Shown piece by piece: positions 1 to 11,100 of a DNA stretch of 64,000 bases (position 1 is its first letter; each line of letters begins with the position of its first letter). Under the pieces are notes generated by a model. That model did not search any database and was not told the origin of the DNA. It worked only from the letters and a program-made list of their open reading frames with translations. The DNA is from Mesaphorura yosii. Lineage: Eukaryota; Arthropoda; Collembola; Poduromorpha; Tullbergiidae. Position numbers and translations under genes: made by a program. The DNA lies in contig WIXG01000178.1 in NCBI GenBank assembly GCA_009869945.1, positions 62,001 through 126,000 of the forward strand, read 5' to 3'.

Positions 1-2113
1 CCTACGACTTCGACCGAGGTTTCAGTTCCACCTCAAGTTGTGAAAGAAGATGTGGGTGAGGCCGCTAAGCCAATCACAGCACCAGGAGCACCAGCACCAC
101 CGAAGCAGGAAAAAGAAGGGTACGTTTCAAGTTGGACATTAATAAACTGTGTTGCAGGCATGACTGGAGGATTTATAAATGTCTTTCGTACAGGCAAGTG
201 AAACAGCCCTGCACTGGCAACGAAAAACCCAACAAAGGAGGGTCTCAGCCCCCTGCTAACGCACAACAGATGAAATCAAATGCAGCTGCAGCTCCTGGTG
301 GAGTACGTCGACAGAGAGTGCAGAAATCCCCGATAGGGGCTCCAGGCATGAACCGTCAGTCTGAAGACGACGGAATGTTTACAATCTCCGCCATGCATCA
401 GGCCAATCCAATGCTCGTTTCTGGGTAAGGAAATGCCAGCATGCACAGAATTATGCGCGTGTCCCCCAAAATATGCCCTACAAGTATGTCAACTCACGAT
501 TATTCAATTTTGTCAGGTTGGAAGAGCGCAGAGGACAAATGCAACGAGAACGAGAAATGCTTGAAGAGCAAAACCAATTTGGCAACAACATGGAGGACGA
601 CGAAATTCTGCCCTGTTCAATCCGTTGCCCTGGAATGACGGGCAAAGTTCCTACTCTGCAATGCAAGAGCTGCCTGTGCCTCTACCATGGCGCTTGTCTT
701 GGCTTCCCGCCGAATGCAAAATTCTCCAACTTCATTTGCCCGGTATCATAGTCATTTTTAAGATCGTGGGTCGAATGCCCAAGCAGAATGTTGATGTTGT
801 TATTGTGTGATCCAGAATTGCGATGCGAAGCAAAACGCTTTGCCTCTCAACAAGCCAAGCATGAGCCAGAAAGTACCCATTCAAATGCAGAGGCAACGAC
901 AAATGGCAAAGCCTGTAACTCAACCAGTGCCGAACCCAATGATGACTCGGCGCATTGGTCAAACGGTGATTTCTCCAGAATTTCAGCCGATTGGCAAGGG
1001 CGGCATGAGTATCAAGAGGATGGAGATCAAGCCACCAGAGCTGCCTGGTACCAGAAGCCGTATGGCTGGTCGTCCTTTGCGTGGCCAGCTACCACCCAAG
1101 AAGGGGATGTGGTCCGCAGCACAAATCCCAATTCCGCCTTTATCAGTTGGTGGCAAAAATGTGACCATAACTCCAATGGCAAAAATACCGAGAGGCCGTG
1201 CACCGCCACTCCCGACTCTGCACCCGATGCTGCCCAACAACAGTAACAGCTTGGCACCACCGCCAATTCGTCCTGGCCGGCCAGGCTTCGGAATGCCCAA
1301 GTTGGTCAGGCTTGGAGGCGCTCGTACTGTTGTGCCGCTGCCGGATTTGACCAGGAAGCGCGGGGCATCATCGGGGCCTCAACCACCAATCCCTAATAAC
1401 ACTCAACGAAGGTCACTCTCCCTGCCCCAGGAAAGAAGCCACATGACCAAACAGTGGGCGGCATCCGCTGGGCAGTTCCGTCGGTATCCTCAATCTATCG
1501 TCACGATTGGAAACAAGAGATTCATCGCCATGCCTCGCGGACAGACTGACAACAACAAGAACGAGCTGGACTCTGCTCCTGAGGCAGATTCTAAGGTCAT
1601 GGACAATGGACATGAACTGGAAGAGAAACATCCAGGTGACTCCGACACCGAAGCTTTTGTCCTGGAAAAAATATTTCCCTATTTGTCAGTTCGGGATTTG
1701 CTCTCTGCCTCGCGTGTCAGTCAAAACTGGAACAAGGTTGCTTCAAATAAAGATCTGGTAAGACGTGAGAACACAATCTTAGCTTATAGCTTTGAGGAAT
1801 GTAGTGCTTAGAAGTCGTCTTGAATTTAAAATTTCTAATTTTAAATAATTTATTTTAGTGGAAAACTGTGCGTATGAAGAACGCGCACATCTTTGACTAC
1901 GATGGCTTCGCCACCTCACTAAGCCAACGTGAAACAGAAATCTTGGACTTGCGTAAAATGGCATTCGAGAACAAATTGAATTGGACTGCACTGGTGGAGA
2001 GCCTCACGAAGATCCCGTCTCTCAAGAAAGTTGTATTTGGCACAAGATCTTCGCCACCATCACTGATTGAGATGATAAATGAACGATGCCCGAACGTCGA
2101 TGTTGTCGTGTAA
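1..2113 (+). CDS. PHD-finger and F-box protein, 3' part (5' end outside window)
   Basis: Five exons join in frame: 1-119, 194-424, 517-742, 816-1757 and 1859-2113, giving about 590 visible residues. All introns are GT-AG, and the reading frame is already open at base 1, so the start lies outside the window. In visible-residue numbering, residues 118-135 are a charged helix. Residues 150-194 form a C4HC3 PHD-type zinc finger: CSIRC, then CKSC, YHGAC and a final CPNC that is completed across the 743-815 intron. Residues 195-470 are rich in Pro, Arg and Gln and look disordered. Residues about 473-515 are an F-box (LEKIFPYLSVRDLL...WNKVASNKDLW). About 75 residues follow, without recognisable leucine-rich repeats. 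F-box proteins usually link a substrate to an SCF ubiquitin ligase through Skp1, and PHD fingers often read histone tails, so a chromatin-linked ubiquitin adaptor is an inference. I could not assign a named orthologue; it does not look like the end of KDM2 because the repeats are absent. Confidence 0.8.
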
Positions 2114-2128
2114 ATTTCTTAGCTATAG

Positions 2129-2284
2129 CTGGATTTTTATTAACAGATGCACTTTTTGCGTAACGACAGAATGTTAAAGTAAAATATTTCTGACCCGCAC
2201 TGAGGTTGGAAGACATTTCATATTCCTTTTAAAGTTACGCGATTCAATTCTTTGCAAAAAGTGCATTTGTTACTAAAAATCCAG
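2129..2284 (+). repeat. Long inverted repeat in the 3'UTR of the F-box gene
   Basis: Two 31-nt arms, 2129-2159 and 2254-2284, are inverted copies with two mismatches. A second, shorter pair (GCGTAAC near 2158-2164 and GTTACGC near 2234-2240) nests inside. The transcript could fold into a stem with a loop of roughly 90 nt starting 16 nt after the stop codon. It may be a small MITE-like insertion or a functional 3'UTR hairpin; sequence alone does not decide. Confidence 0.75.
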
Positions 2285-2734
2285 TTGTAGTATTTAGTAT
2301 TCACATGGAACCGAAATAGTCTGCTTGTGGCACATTCTCGAATCCAGATAATTCAGCTAGATAATGTCCGATGCCTTAGATCTTGTTCTTTTCTATACAG
2401 ATATGCTGTGTTATATTTTAGTTACCCTTTTAGCTTTGAATGAAGTGCATGTACGCGGTTTACTTTATTCTTTTAGTTTCGAGAATTATGTTGAGCTATA
2501 TTCTCACTTTTCTTTACTATTCTCTTCGTTAATGTTAATTTAAGTTTTAATGCGGAATACAGAAACAATGGAAAGATAAGACTCATTAAGTCTGTAAATT
2601 TTAGGTCAAAAATTGCATGTAATTAAAACTAGCGCTAGACTCTTACAGACTTCGCTCTCCTCTTCTACTAATTATGTATTACAATAATCACATAGTGTAT
2701 GTTTTATGCTGAAATATTTTAATATTTATAGAGA

Positions 2735-2740
2735 AATAAA
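2735..2740 (+). terminator. Poly(A) signal AATAAA, F-box gene
   Basis: A canonical AATAAA lies about 620 nt after the F-box stop codon in AT-rich DNA. It is the best candidate for the 3' end before the next gene on the same strand. Confidence 0.55.
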
Positions 2741-3257
2741 ACCATACAGATTTTATGTAAACCCGAAAATATTAGGACTGACAAGAAGGACTGTTTTCAT
2801 TGATGTAATGGATGACTCGTAAACGTCGATTAATTGAAAAATTAAGTAAAACTGATCGCATTTCATTAGCTGATTGATCTCAATTTCAAGCGTGCTCGTC
2901 GTCGGTTCACATTTCCCAGATATCCATGCAGAGACGAGCAAGATACCGTTTCAAAAGTTGTTTTGATGTGTGAAGTTGCATATTTTTGACAGGTTTGGAT
3001 TTCTTGGCCTTCGTTCAGGCAAAGTCGTCTGGCAAAATTTAATTGATAAGAATACGGTCACCCGGCGGTCAGAAGTCACAGTTAAATTAATTCCACCTAT
3101 CAACCAATCCCCGAAAGCTTGAGTTAACGTTAGTTAATCGCTAATCGTACTTCTCTGGCTTCGTGGTCTGGTCGGCGTATCCTTAACTGCAGTTGCTCCT
3201 ATTCAAAATTGTTATCAGTTTATCCTGTCGGCCAGTTTCTACGATATCAAAACAGAA
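2741..3257. other. Intergenic region and UBLCP1 promoter/5'UTR
   Basis: About 500 nt between the F-box gene 3' end and the UBLCP1 start codon. I see no reading frame or repeat in it. It should contain the UBLCP1 promoter and leader, but no TATA box or other core element stands out. Confidence 0.5.
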
Positions 3258-4678
3258 ATGTCCGAGTCCATGGATACTCTTCAAATGGGAGATTCTTCAA
3301 GCGCGCAAAAAGGTGATTTTACGACCTCCACCGCAGATGACCTTCTCGCTGGCGACAAAGTGGCTAAAGCCGATCCGACGCCTTTGATAATCAAATGGCT
3401 CGGGAAAGAAATTCCTATCGTCGATGTTGCAGATTTCAAAACAGTCGGTGATCTTAAAGAGCACATTCATGAGAAAACTGGAGTTCAAGTCGCAAGGCAG
3501 AAGTTGCTAAATCTCCAATTTAAAGGCGAGTAAAATAAATTGACATATTTATTAGCTAGCGTAAAACGGAACGAAACTTGTTAGTAACCGTGAAATTCTT
3601 TATTAGGGAAACCTGCCGCTGATTCCACACCTATTGCTGATTTGAAGCTGAAGCCTGGATTCAAGATTATGATGATGGGGTCTCTGGAAAAAGACATTGA
3701 GAAGGTTGATATTCCACCTGAGGACAGACCAGAAATCGTCAACGATCTGGACTTTAACACATCCGACAAAATTACTCTTGTGGAAAGCAATGATGTGTAC
3801 CTGGGCAAAATCAGCAAACGCGTCCAAGAGTACGAAGCGAAGCAACTAAACCCACTTCGTCCAGACAAGAAGCTTCTTGTTCTGGATATCGACTACACTT
3901 TGTTCGATCACCGATCCCCAGCTGAAACTGGAGCCGAACTCATGAGACCTGGGCTGCACGAATTCTTACGTGATGCCTATCGGGTAAGCCAATGCAATTA
4001 TGAACAACTCTCAATCAAAATGAGTATTAACTCTTCTCCTTTCAATTTGCAGGATTACGATATCGGTAAGGAATTAAGGGACAGCAGGGAGTTAGTTTAC
4101 TTTTATCCCTAAAGCAATAACAGTTTAAAGTTTAAAACTGACAGGTGACGTATTTTTTCAGCGATCTGGTCTGCGACTAGCATGAAGTGGATTGAAGAAA
4201 AAATGAAACTGCTGCACGTTTCTACGCATCCTGACTACAAAATTGCGTTTTACATGGACTACCTCGCGATGATAACCGTGCACACTGAACGATACGGTAT
4301 TGTTGAGGTAGGAACCACTTATGGGTAATCCATTCGTATGGGTACGACCTTAGGAATTATTAACGATTGCAGGTTAAACCTCTTGGCGTCATATGGGGCA
4401 AATATCCTCAATTTTCGTCTAAGAACACAATAATGTTGGACGATCTCCGCAGGAACTTCCTGATGAACCCTCAAAGCGGTCTCAGAATACGACCTTTCCG
4501 GCAAGCCCACCTTAACAGAGACAAGGATCGGGAATTGAGCCTCATCGGAACCTACTTGCAACGAATCGCCCGCTTAGATGATTTCACTACACTTGATCAT
4601 CAGAATTGGGAGTCTTATGAACGAAAAGAACGTAGGCATGGTCACGGTTCCCGGAAACGTCGACCTCGAGATGAATAG
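3258..4678 (+). CDS. UBLCP1: Ubiquitin-like domain-containing CTD phosphatase 1
   Basis: Exons 3258-3525, 3607-3983, 4053-4065, 4162-4307 and 4373-4678 join to 369 residues with no frame conflict. UBLCP1 is a nuclear HAD-family phosphatase that binds the 26S proteasome through its ubiquitin-like domain and dephosphorylates proteasome subunits. Residues 1-44 are a Ser/Asp-rich extension longer than in vertebrates (human protein 318 aa). Residues about 45-118 are the UBL domain, from [11 protein letters not shown] to KIMMMGS. The phosphatase domain starts at the nucleophile motif [12 protein letters not shown] (DxDxT, residues 183-187), followed by [17 protein letters not shown] and the acidic [13 protein letters not shown] motif, all expected in the family. 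The first intron uses a GC donor and the third exon is only 13 nt. The 3' end faces UVSSA. Confidence 0.97.
3526..3606 (+). other. UBLCP1: GC-AG intron 1 of UBLCP1
   Basis: The exon ends ...AAAG and the intron starts GCGAGT, close to the GC-donor consensus AAG|GCAAGT; it ends at TTATTAG. This is the only join that gives the conserved family string QFKGKPA in frame. The nearby GT at 3530 would leave the next exon out of frame. The intron is 81 nt. Confidence 0.85.
4053..4065 (+). other. UBLCP1: 13-nt micro-exon of UBLCP1
   Basis: This exon encodes DYDI plus the first base of the next codon, flanked by TTTGCAG and GTAAGG. It supplies the conserved DYDI preceding IWSAT in the phosphatase core, so skipping it would shift the frame. 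Flanking introns are 69 and 96 nt. Confidence 0.88.
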
Positions 4679-4790
4679 CCGACTTTCCTCTTCCCGCATC
4701 AGCATGGCAGACCATCGACAGCGACAAACGAAAGTGCTTTACTAAAATTAAATGCCCGTCTTGTCGTACTAAATTAAATTATGTCGCGTG

Positions 4791-4796
4791 TTTATT
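4791..4796 (-). terminator. Poly(A) signal for UVSSA
   Basis: AATAAA on the minus strand, about 145 nt beyond the UVSSA stop codon. It lies inside the UBLCP1 3'UTR, upstream of the UBLCP1 signal. Confidence 0.5.
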
Positions 4797-4854
4797 AAAG
4801 CTGCTCATGTATGATGTATGATATTCAAAATTGTACCGTCAATTATATAATTTG

Positions 4855-4860
4855 AATAAA
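4855..4860 (+). terminator. Poly(A) signal for UBLCP1
   Basis: AATAAA about 180 nt after the UBLCP1 stop codon and about 80 nt before the UVSSA stop codon on the other strand. Confidence 0.6.
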
Positions 4861-4938
4861 GTATATTTGTATTGAGGAAAATAAGCTAAAGAACTGTTTA
4901 ACTCATAATGCTGTACTGCTGTCGATTGGGCAGGAAGT

Positions 4939-7798
4939 TCATTCATTGTAGGTATAGTTGTACTGATCTCCAAATTTATCCCTGTATTTTTTGTGATCAA
5001 CTTCGTCCAAAGCTCGGGCAACACGTTTTACGGCATTTCTAAAATAAACAGCACATTCAATTAGCGCTTTAAAAGAAGGTGGGCAGATTTTATGTTTTCT
5101 GAAGCTCAAACTCAAATACCTGCTGAGTACTTTCCTCTCCAATCGAGCCCTAGACGTTTTTCTCTCTTTGTCAATATCAGTCAGCTCGGGATACTGCTCA
5201 GAGAATGTTTTCTTCTTTCTGCCCTTCTTGGGAGGCTTCACTGTCAGATCAATTCCTATTTGAGCCTGAACAAGAATATAACAAAATAATAAAATAGTAA
5301 TAGTATCAACTGTTTGGGTTAATACACATTGATTGTTCCACCTCGTTTCTCTCACCTGCAGGTCTTTCAGGAACGCTGGATCCTGCCATTCTGGAGGCTT
5401 GTCTTTCTCTTCTTGTGCCTTTCGTTCAGCTTCCTTGACAATGTCCTCGGCATTTGTGGGATTCCCAAACTCATCACGTGCAATTATACTCCCATGAAAT
5501 GGACACTGATGCAAAAAAATTGACTTACTTAGAATTGTCACCAATCGGTTGACACTTGACATTTCCTTACGTTGACTCTGTCCCTTCTTGGACAGAGGGT
5601 TCCAGTTGACAGCGGAGCTCGACAAGCCCATTTCACTGGCTCAAATGCACCCGTGAACTCAATCGTTCGGGTTCTGAGTGCCGCAACTCCTTCAGCAGCT
5701 TCGATAACCTCACCTTCTCGGTCACTGGGCTGCCAGAATCGGTGTGAATCAGATTCAACTCTGAAATAGAGAGAAAATTTTGCAAACTAAGCTAACTATA
5801 GCACGAAGCCAATTATGCGAATTGGGCAACTAACAGCTCAACCGATGGCGCAGTCAGTTTTTCGTCTTCCCAATGGTACAAGTCTATATCATAAGGCAAC
5901 TTTGGTGCTTTTTGCAAAAGTTTTTCTTTACGACTCAACTCCCCGGGACTGCAAACTTCACTTTTGATTCTGGCATCAGAAGATGTACCCGGTTTTTGAT
6001 TGTTGTCATGGATTTGGTCTACTGTAGATTCCTTTAAGCTTCGTATTCTGGCACCCAATGTTGTAGGATCCTAATTTGCCGAGAAATGAACGCGGGTATA
6101 TTAGTTGCACAAATAGTACATTGTCACCGATTCAAGAAATCTTCCATACATTGGGATCGTTATCAACTGGGCCCCATAATGACCAGGAAGAAGTTTCAGG
6201 TATTCTTTTACTGGCAGCTACACTAGCACCGTAAGTTCGCGAGGTTGAGGGCACGGGAGACAGTGGTCGGACCGGTGGAGGTTTAACGAATTCTTCATAG
6301 CCATCCTTCTCTGGTACATCTTCAAAGTCTGAGTCGTTCGTATCTGAGAAAGAGAAACCCACGTAAACGGTTGTGATCAGTACACGGAAAACTTTGGACT
6401 TTAAATAACGTTCCTTGAATAATTTACCACTGTCACTGTCGTCTCCATTTTTCTCCAACCCTGAGTTAATGCTCAATTTATCATATCGATTTATTTCCTG
6501 TTCTACAATTTGCTTCAGGTCTACTATTCGTTTGAAGAGATCCAAATTGTCTAAAAATTGGCAAATAGTCAACAGATTTTTCACAATTGTCAAAATAATT
6601 AGCGACTAGGAATTTTGTAGAAATTTGCCTTACCTGCTTCTGTCACAACCTTCAGCCATGTTCTAATCTTCTTAATAAATCGGTTCTTAAGTACATGATA
6701 CAACTCCTTCAAGGTATCAAAAATGACTTGATTGTCTTCACTACGGGTCACAGTACTCATCGAACTATTGGGCACAGTGACAGTAATTGTGGACCATCCG
6801 AATCCCAAACCATGCTCACGCAGATTGATCGACTCATCATCACTGCCGCCGTTGTCAGTCTTGTTCTCGTCCGGAACAGCTTTCTTTGTGTCTGACGCTT
6901 CAAATAAATCATGGGGTTTCGGAATGAGTAGCTCGAAGCAATTGCCCATTTCGGCAACGACCTTGGAAATTTCTTCTGCATGGTCATTCACTTCAGCCTT
7001 CAATACCTTCAGTTTGGATTCGATGATTTTCCTCTGTCTCTCTTCTTTCTGTCGTGCAGATGCAACTTCGGCATTGGTTCTCTTCAGAACATCGTCAAAA
7101 TCGATCTAAAACCAGCAGACCAATACAAGCACAATACGTTATTTTATTAACCTTCTCTTTTAGGGAAACTGAACTCGATAAAGTCACCTTAAGCTTTTTC
7201 TTCAAATTTACGAAAGTTGTATGAAGTTGTCGGTAGTCTTTCCCAAACTCTTTATCCCAAGCCTGAATCAGCTGTAACGTTTTCCGTTTTAATTTTCTCG
7301 CCACTGAATAAGGTTTCGGCAGCTGTCTATCAAAATTCGTCTCCAGAGTAAGCTCCAGAAAAATTTCCATGTCGTCGAGCAGGAGTTCACGATAAGGTTT
7401 GGACCGTCTGTATAATTAAAAATAATGCAATGATTTCGTGAAATACTTCGGATTCCCAGACACAAATACTTACGATAGTAATACAGTAATACTTTCGACT
7501 TACCTGAATAGTTGTTCAATCACCAGAAGGGTTCCGAAACGAATTTCCGAGTGATCCCTTTCCAACTGCTGCATGACTTTCTGGTGACATACTTTTAAAT
7601 ATTCCTCAGAGCCACTAAAGAGTACAAGTACAGTGTCAAAATTTATATACTTTCGCCAAAGCTAAATTGCCAAAGATCTGCTCACCCAGCCTGGATCAGG
7701 AACTCCTTCAGTAATTTCGGATCCAAAATATCTTTCCCAGTTGTTGATAATTTCTCCAGGAGCTCGCTCATGGACTGACAGATCTTGACTTCCAGCAT
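4939..7798 (-). CDS. UVSSA: UV-stimulated scaffold protein A
   Basis: UVSSA binds stalled RNA polymerase II and helps recruit TFIIH and USP7 in transcription-coupled nucleotide excision repair. Minus-strand exons: 7798-7686, 7614-7504, 7407-7188, 7105-6634, 6550-6428, 6343-6150, 6070-about 5838, 5760-5571, 5505-5356, 5265-5120 and 5038-4939; about 683 residues against 709 in human. Residues about 1-150 are the VHS/ENTH-like helical domain (KLLKEFLIQAG, EIFLELTLETN, WDKEFGKDYRQL). The C-terminal DUF2043 region includes SDSHRFW, the zinc-binding CRAPLSTGTLC...CPFHG near residues 535-556 (C-x9-C-x7-C-x2-H), PEWQDP, and a terminal basic helix ending near DQYNYTYN. The start ATG at 7798 gives MLEVKICQSMSELL and matches the family N-terminus. 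The seventh intron is unresolved: a GC donor at 5837 keeps the frame and the expected spacing, while a 44-nt GT-AG intron (5830-5787) would add about eleven residues. Confidence 0.95.
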
Positions 7799-8186
7799 CT
7801 TGGAAACCAAACCGTGGCGAAGTGGCACGAAGGTCCCTTAGACACTGAACAGGAAATCACTGGATGAAATCTACAACTAGATGGACATGAAATCGTTTTA
7901 CCAAACAGATGAAGTTGAGTACTGTGAAGATTTGAATTTGTCTTCGCGCGCTTGCCCAATGCTCAGAACGATTTGTTGCATGATTCGAATTTCAGAATGT
8001 TGGGCTTGATTCCTTTTCAGCCAAAAACAAAGGACATTTGAGGTGACAAGATAAAACAAAATCAAATTAGACTGTGAATGACTACCAAATTAATGAAGTT
8101 CAGAGCCATGCTAAATCTACTAAGTTCTAAGTCAAGGAACAAAGTAACGACCAGAATAGGCCTTTTATTTTCATTCTGAGGAGGCA
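7799..8186. other. Spacer between DNAI7 and UVSSA
   Basis: A 390-nt spacer between two genes on the minus strand. It must hold the DNAI7 3' end and the UVSSA promoter and leader. No reading frame or repeat was recognised. Confidence 0.5.
8164..8169 (-). terminator. Poly(A) signal for DNAI7
   Basis: AATAAA on the minus strand about 18 nt past the DNAI7 stop codon, implying a very short 3'UTR. Confidence 0.5.
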
Positions 8187-11100
8187 TTAAGAAAACGACA
8201 ATGGGCGTACTGATGATAATAAGCTTCGCATTGTTTGCACAAACTGTCCACTGCTGCTCTCTAAAACTGCCTTTCCCTCGTCAGATACTATTTGATTCGT
8301 CAGGAGCTGGAGAAGGTCTGCGTGATACTGAAAAGAAACATGATGAATCAAATAATCAAGAAGTGGAAAGCAGGAGCGAAGACGCAGGTCTTTGCATTTT
8401 GATTTCGACTCACTTGATAATTCTCGACCGGTTCTTCGGAGTATGTTGGACTCACTTCCGTGCAATCAATCAGCGTAGCACTGCGAGGCGTATTAAGGAC
8501 CATTTGATAGTTACCCTACAATAATTATAGCCCTGCCTTAAGATTCAGTTCAACCTCAGATAACAATGAAGTCATCGACTTACCGGTGTGCTCGTTCCTA
8601 ATCTCTCTCGCATTTGGTAAATCATTTTCTCCCGACCAGCAAGCAAATTCCATCTACTCCAGTGAAAGTTGAAGGCTGTAGATCCCAAGGCCATGCATCT
8701 GGACATTGATTTGTTCAAAAAGCTTAGTTTTTCAAACTAACTGATATTAATGTGCTAATTTAGTGAGCAAACTTACTGGTACAAATGATCCTCTGTTTTT
8801 GTTTCTTTAATTAACACGCCATCAACGTACGCGTAGGAGTCAAAATCGGGAAAAACGTCCAATCCACGAGACCGCAGAGCCTGTGGCGACAACGAACTTG
8901 ATATCTGCCCGCTTGGTTTTTCAGCAACAAAATTGTGCTGATAAAAATATATAACGTACTTTTATTAGCTGCCGAGGCTTCATGTACTGGTTCACTATCG
9001 TCCTTTCCACCTCGTCGCTATTTCCAACATTTTGAAGCGAACTGACACAAACCAAATCATTCTGTAAAATTGGACAACGAATTAAAAATACAAACTTAAC
9101 AATTTATCTGATGAAAAGTCGACAATATTTTTCCATCAACTCACTTTTACGGTGAATTCTACCACAGCCATGGCTGCTAACAGGTTAAACGTGGCACAAT
9201 TTGGCCCACTCGGCTTAATTTCCCAGGATTGGTAAGGGAGATTCGACCATCTGTTGTGTGCAAGTCCAATGATTCCAAATCTTACGGTGCGAAAGCTAAG
9301 TTGAAGGGAATATTCGCTAAATCGAACATCGTAGAACCCATCCGTAGACCAAATTCGGTGCTCGTTCACCCACCGCACTGGGGTTGGAGGGTCGAACCAA
9401 AGTGCAATCTTTGGAACTCTGTGAGAATTGGATGAGAATCAAATATTTAGTTGCAATTGGAAATCTTCACCGCTAGCTATCGAGTTTGCATTACTTTATT
9501 TCAAGCAGAACCAATTTTTGCAGCTCTTCTTCCTGTCGTTTGGCATCTCGTTCCATTTCCTCGGGTGTTTTCCTGATCGAGCTGTCGGTCGACGGAGGCG
9601 GGATGTAGTCGGCACTAAATTCTATTTCCTTCAAACTCTGCTCTGCTTCAACTGTGAATTGACCAAAACAAGCATTGCAATCGATATTTTCTCCAACCGC
9701 GCAGAAGAAACAAAATCTTAAGTTCTAAAATTGCTAGCCTACGTGCTTTAAATTTTAAGCATGTGTGAAGTGAATACTGAAGCATAGAGCACTGTTAATG
9801 CAAAGAGGACAAGCACGTAATGACGAGTTTTGCGTATGACAAGTAAAAATGGAAGGCTCTGAGATTTCTGACCGCCGGTTTAATAAAAAACATTTACTTT
9901 GACAATTCCATTTCATGCGGAAGGAACTCTTGAGCTTGTAAGTAGCTCGCTAGAGCCTTTGAAATATTAACTTTGTACAAATAAATACTCAAAGTCCAAG
10001 GAGGCTAGTAGCTCAAATGAAAATCATACCAATTGACATGCAGCATGCAATTCTGGACTCAGTTTGGTTATTGGGACAGTCGCAAGTCGAAGTCGCTGCT
10101 TACTGAATTCGGAAATAGAAAACGTCTCCCGTCTAAGCGAACGCAAAAAGTTACTCCGAAAATTGTGCAATAAATCAATGCTACGCCACAATCGGCAGTC
10201 GGAAAAGGAAGAATCGCCATTAGAATCAAAGGAACGAAAGAAATAAATATTTTACGTTGGACACCGTGTATTTGTACTGCGAAAGGAGGAAACATTTTTC
10301 ATACATGAAACATGACTTTATACTCTGTTATGGATTGGTCAAACAAGGTTCAAAGCAGCGCAAGGACATTGGATGAACTTTACAACTATTTAAACAGGAA
10401 AGTGGAGCCGAGTAATAGAGTCACAGTGACTTTGGGTATACTGAACATCTCTTTTAACTTACGCGCAGTTCATTTCCACTTAGCTACGCGTTCCAACTTT
10501 CAAAACTAGAAATGAGGAAGGAGAAAGTCTTTTTTCGATTTCAAACTGACTTTGATGAAGAGTCCAGGCATTTCTTCCTCTTGATACGGGCTGTGGTGGA
10601 ATTTCAAACAACTTGAAGTTGTATACGCCGGCGAGGATCACATAGTTTCTCAAGTTCAGCTCGTTCAGATGGACAAGGCGTGGTAGAAAGTTTGCCTTCT
10701 CGCTTCTCTCCCTCTCTTTGGCCACTGCAATCCATCCGTGAAGGTAGAATCGACATGAAATGTTATAAATTGGCATGATTTAATAGTGGCAGGAAAACAA
10801 GGTTTCTCTTTTACTCATACTACTTTATTGCACTCTTTAACTCAGTTATTTATTGTGGCAGAGAGAACGCGGTACAGATTCTTCAACCCAGCAGGCTTCG
10901 TTAAATTCTACGCTGGTTTAATGCCTTCAAAAGTGCATCGACGTTTTCTTTGCCAAGAATGAAATGTTCCAGTATTAAATTCAATTGACTTACATTCCGC
11001 TTCAGTTTTTGGTCGAGCTTCCTGAATGACAACCGGCTTGGCTTTTGACTTCTTGCCTTTCTGAAATAGATAATTACAGGTGTTAAACGACTGCCCTTGA

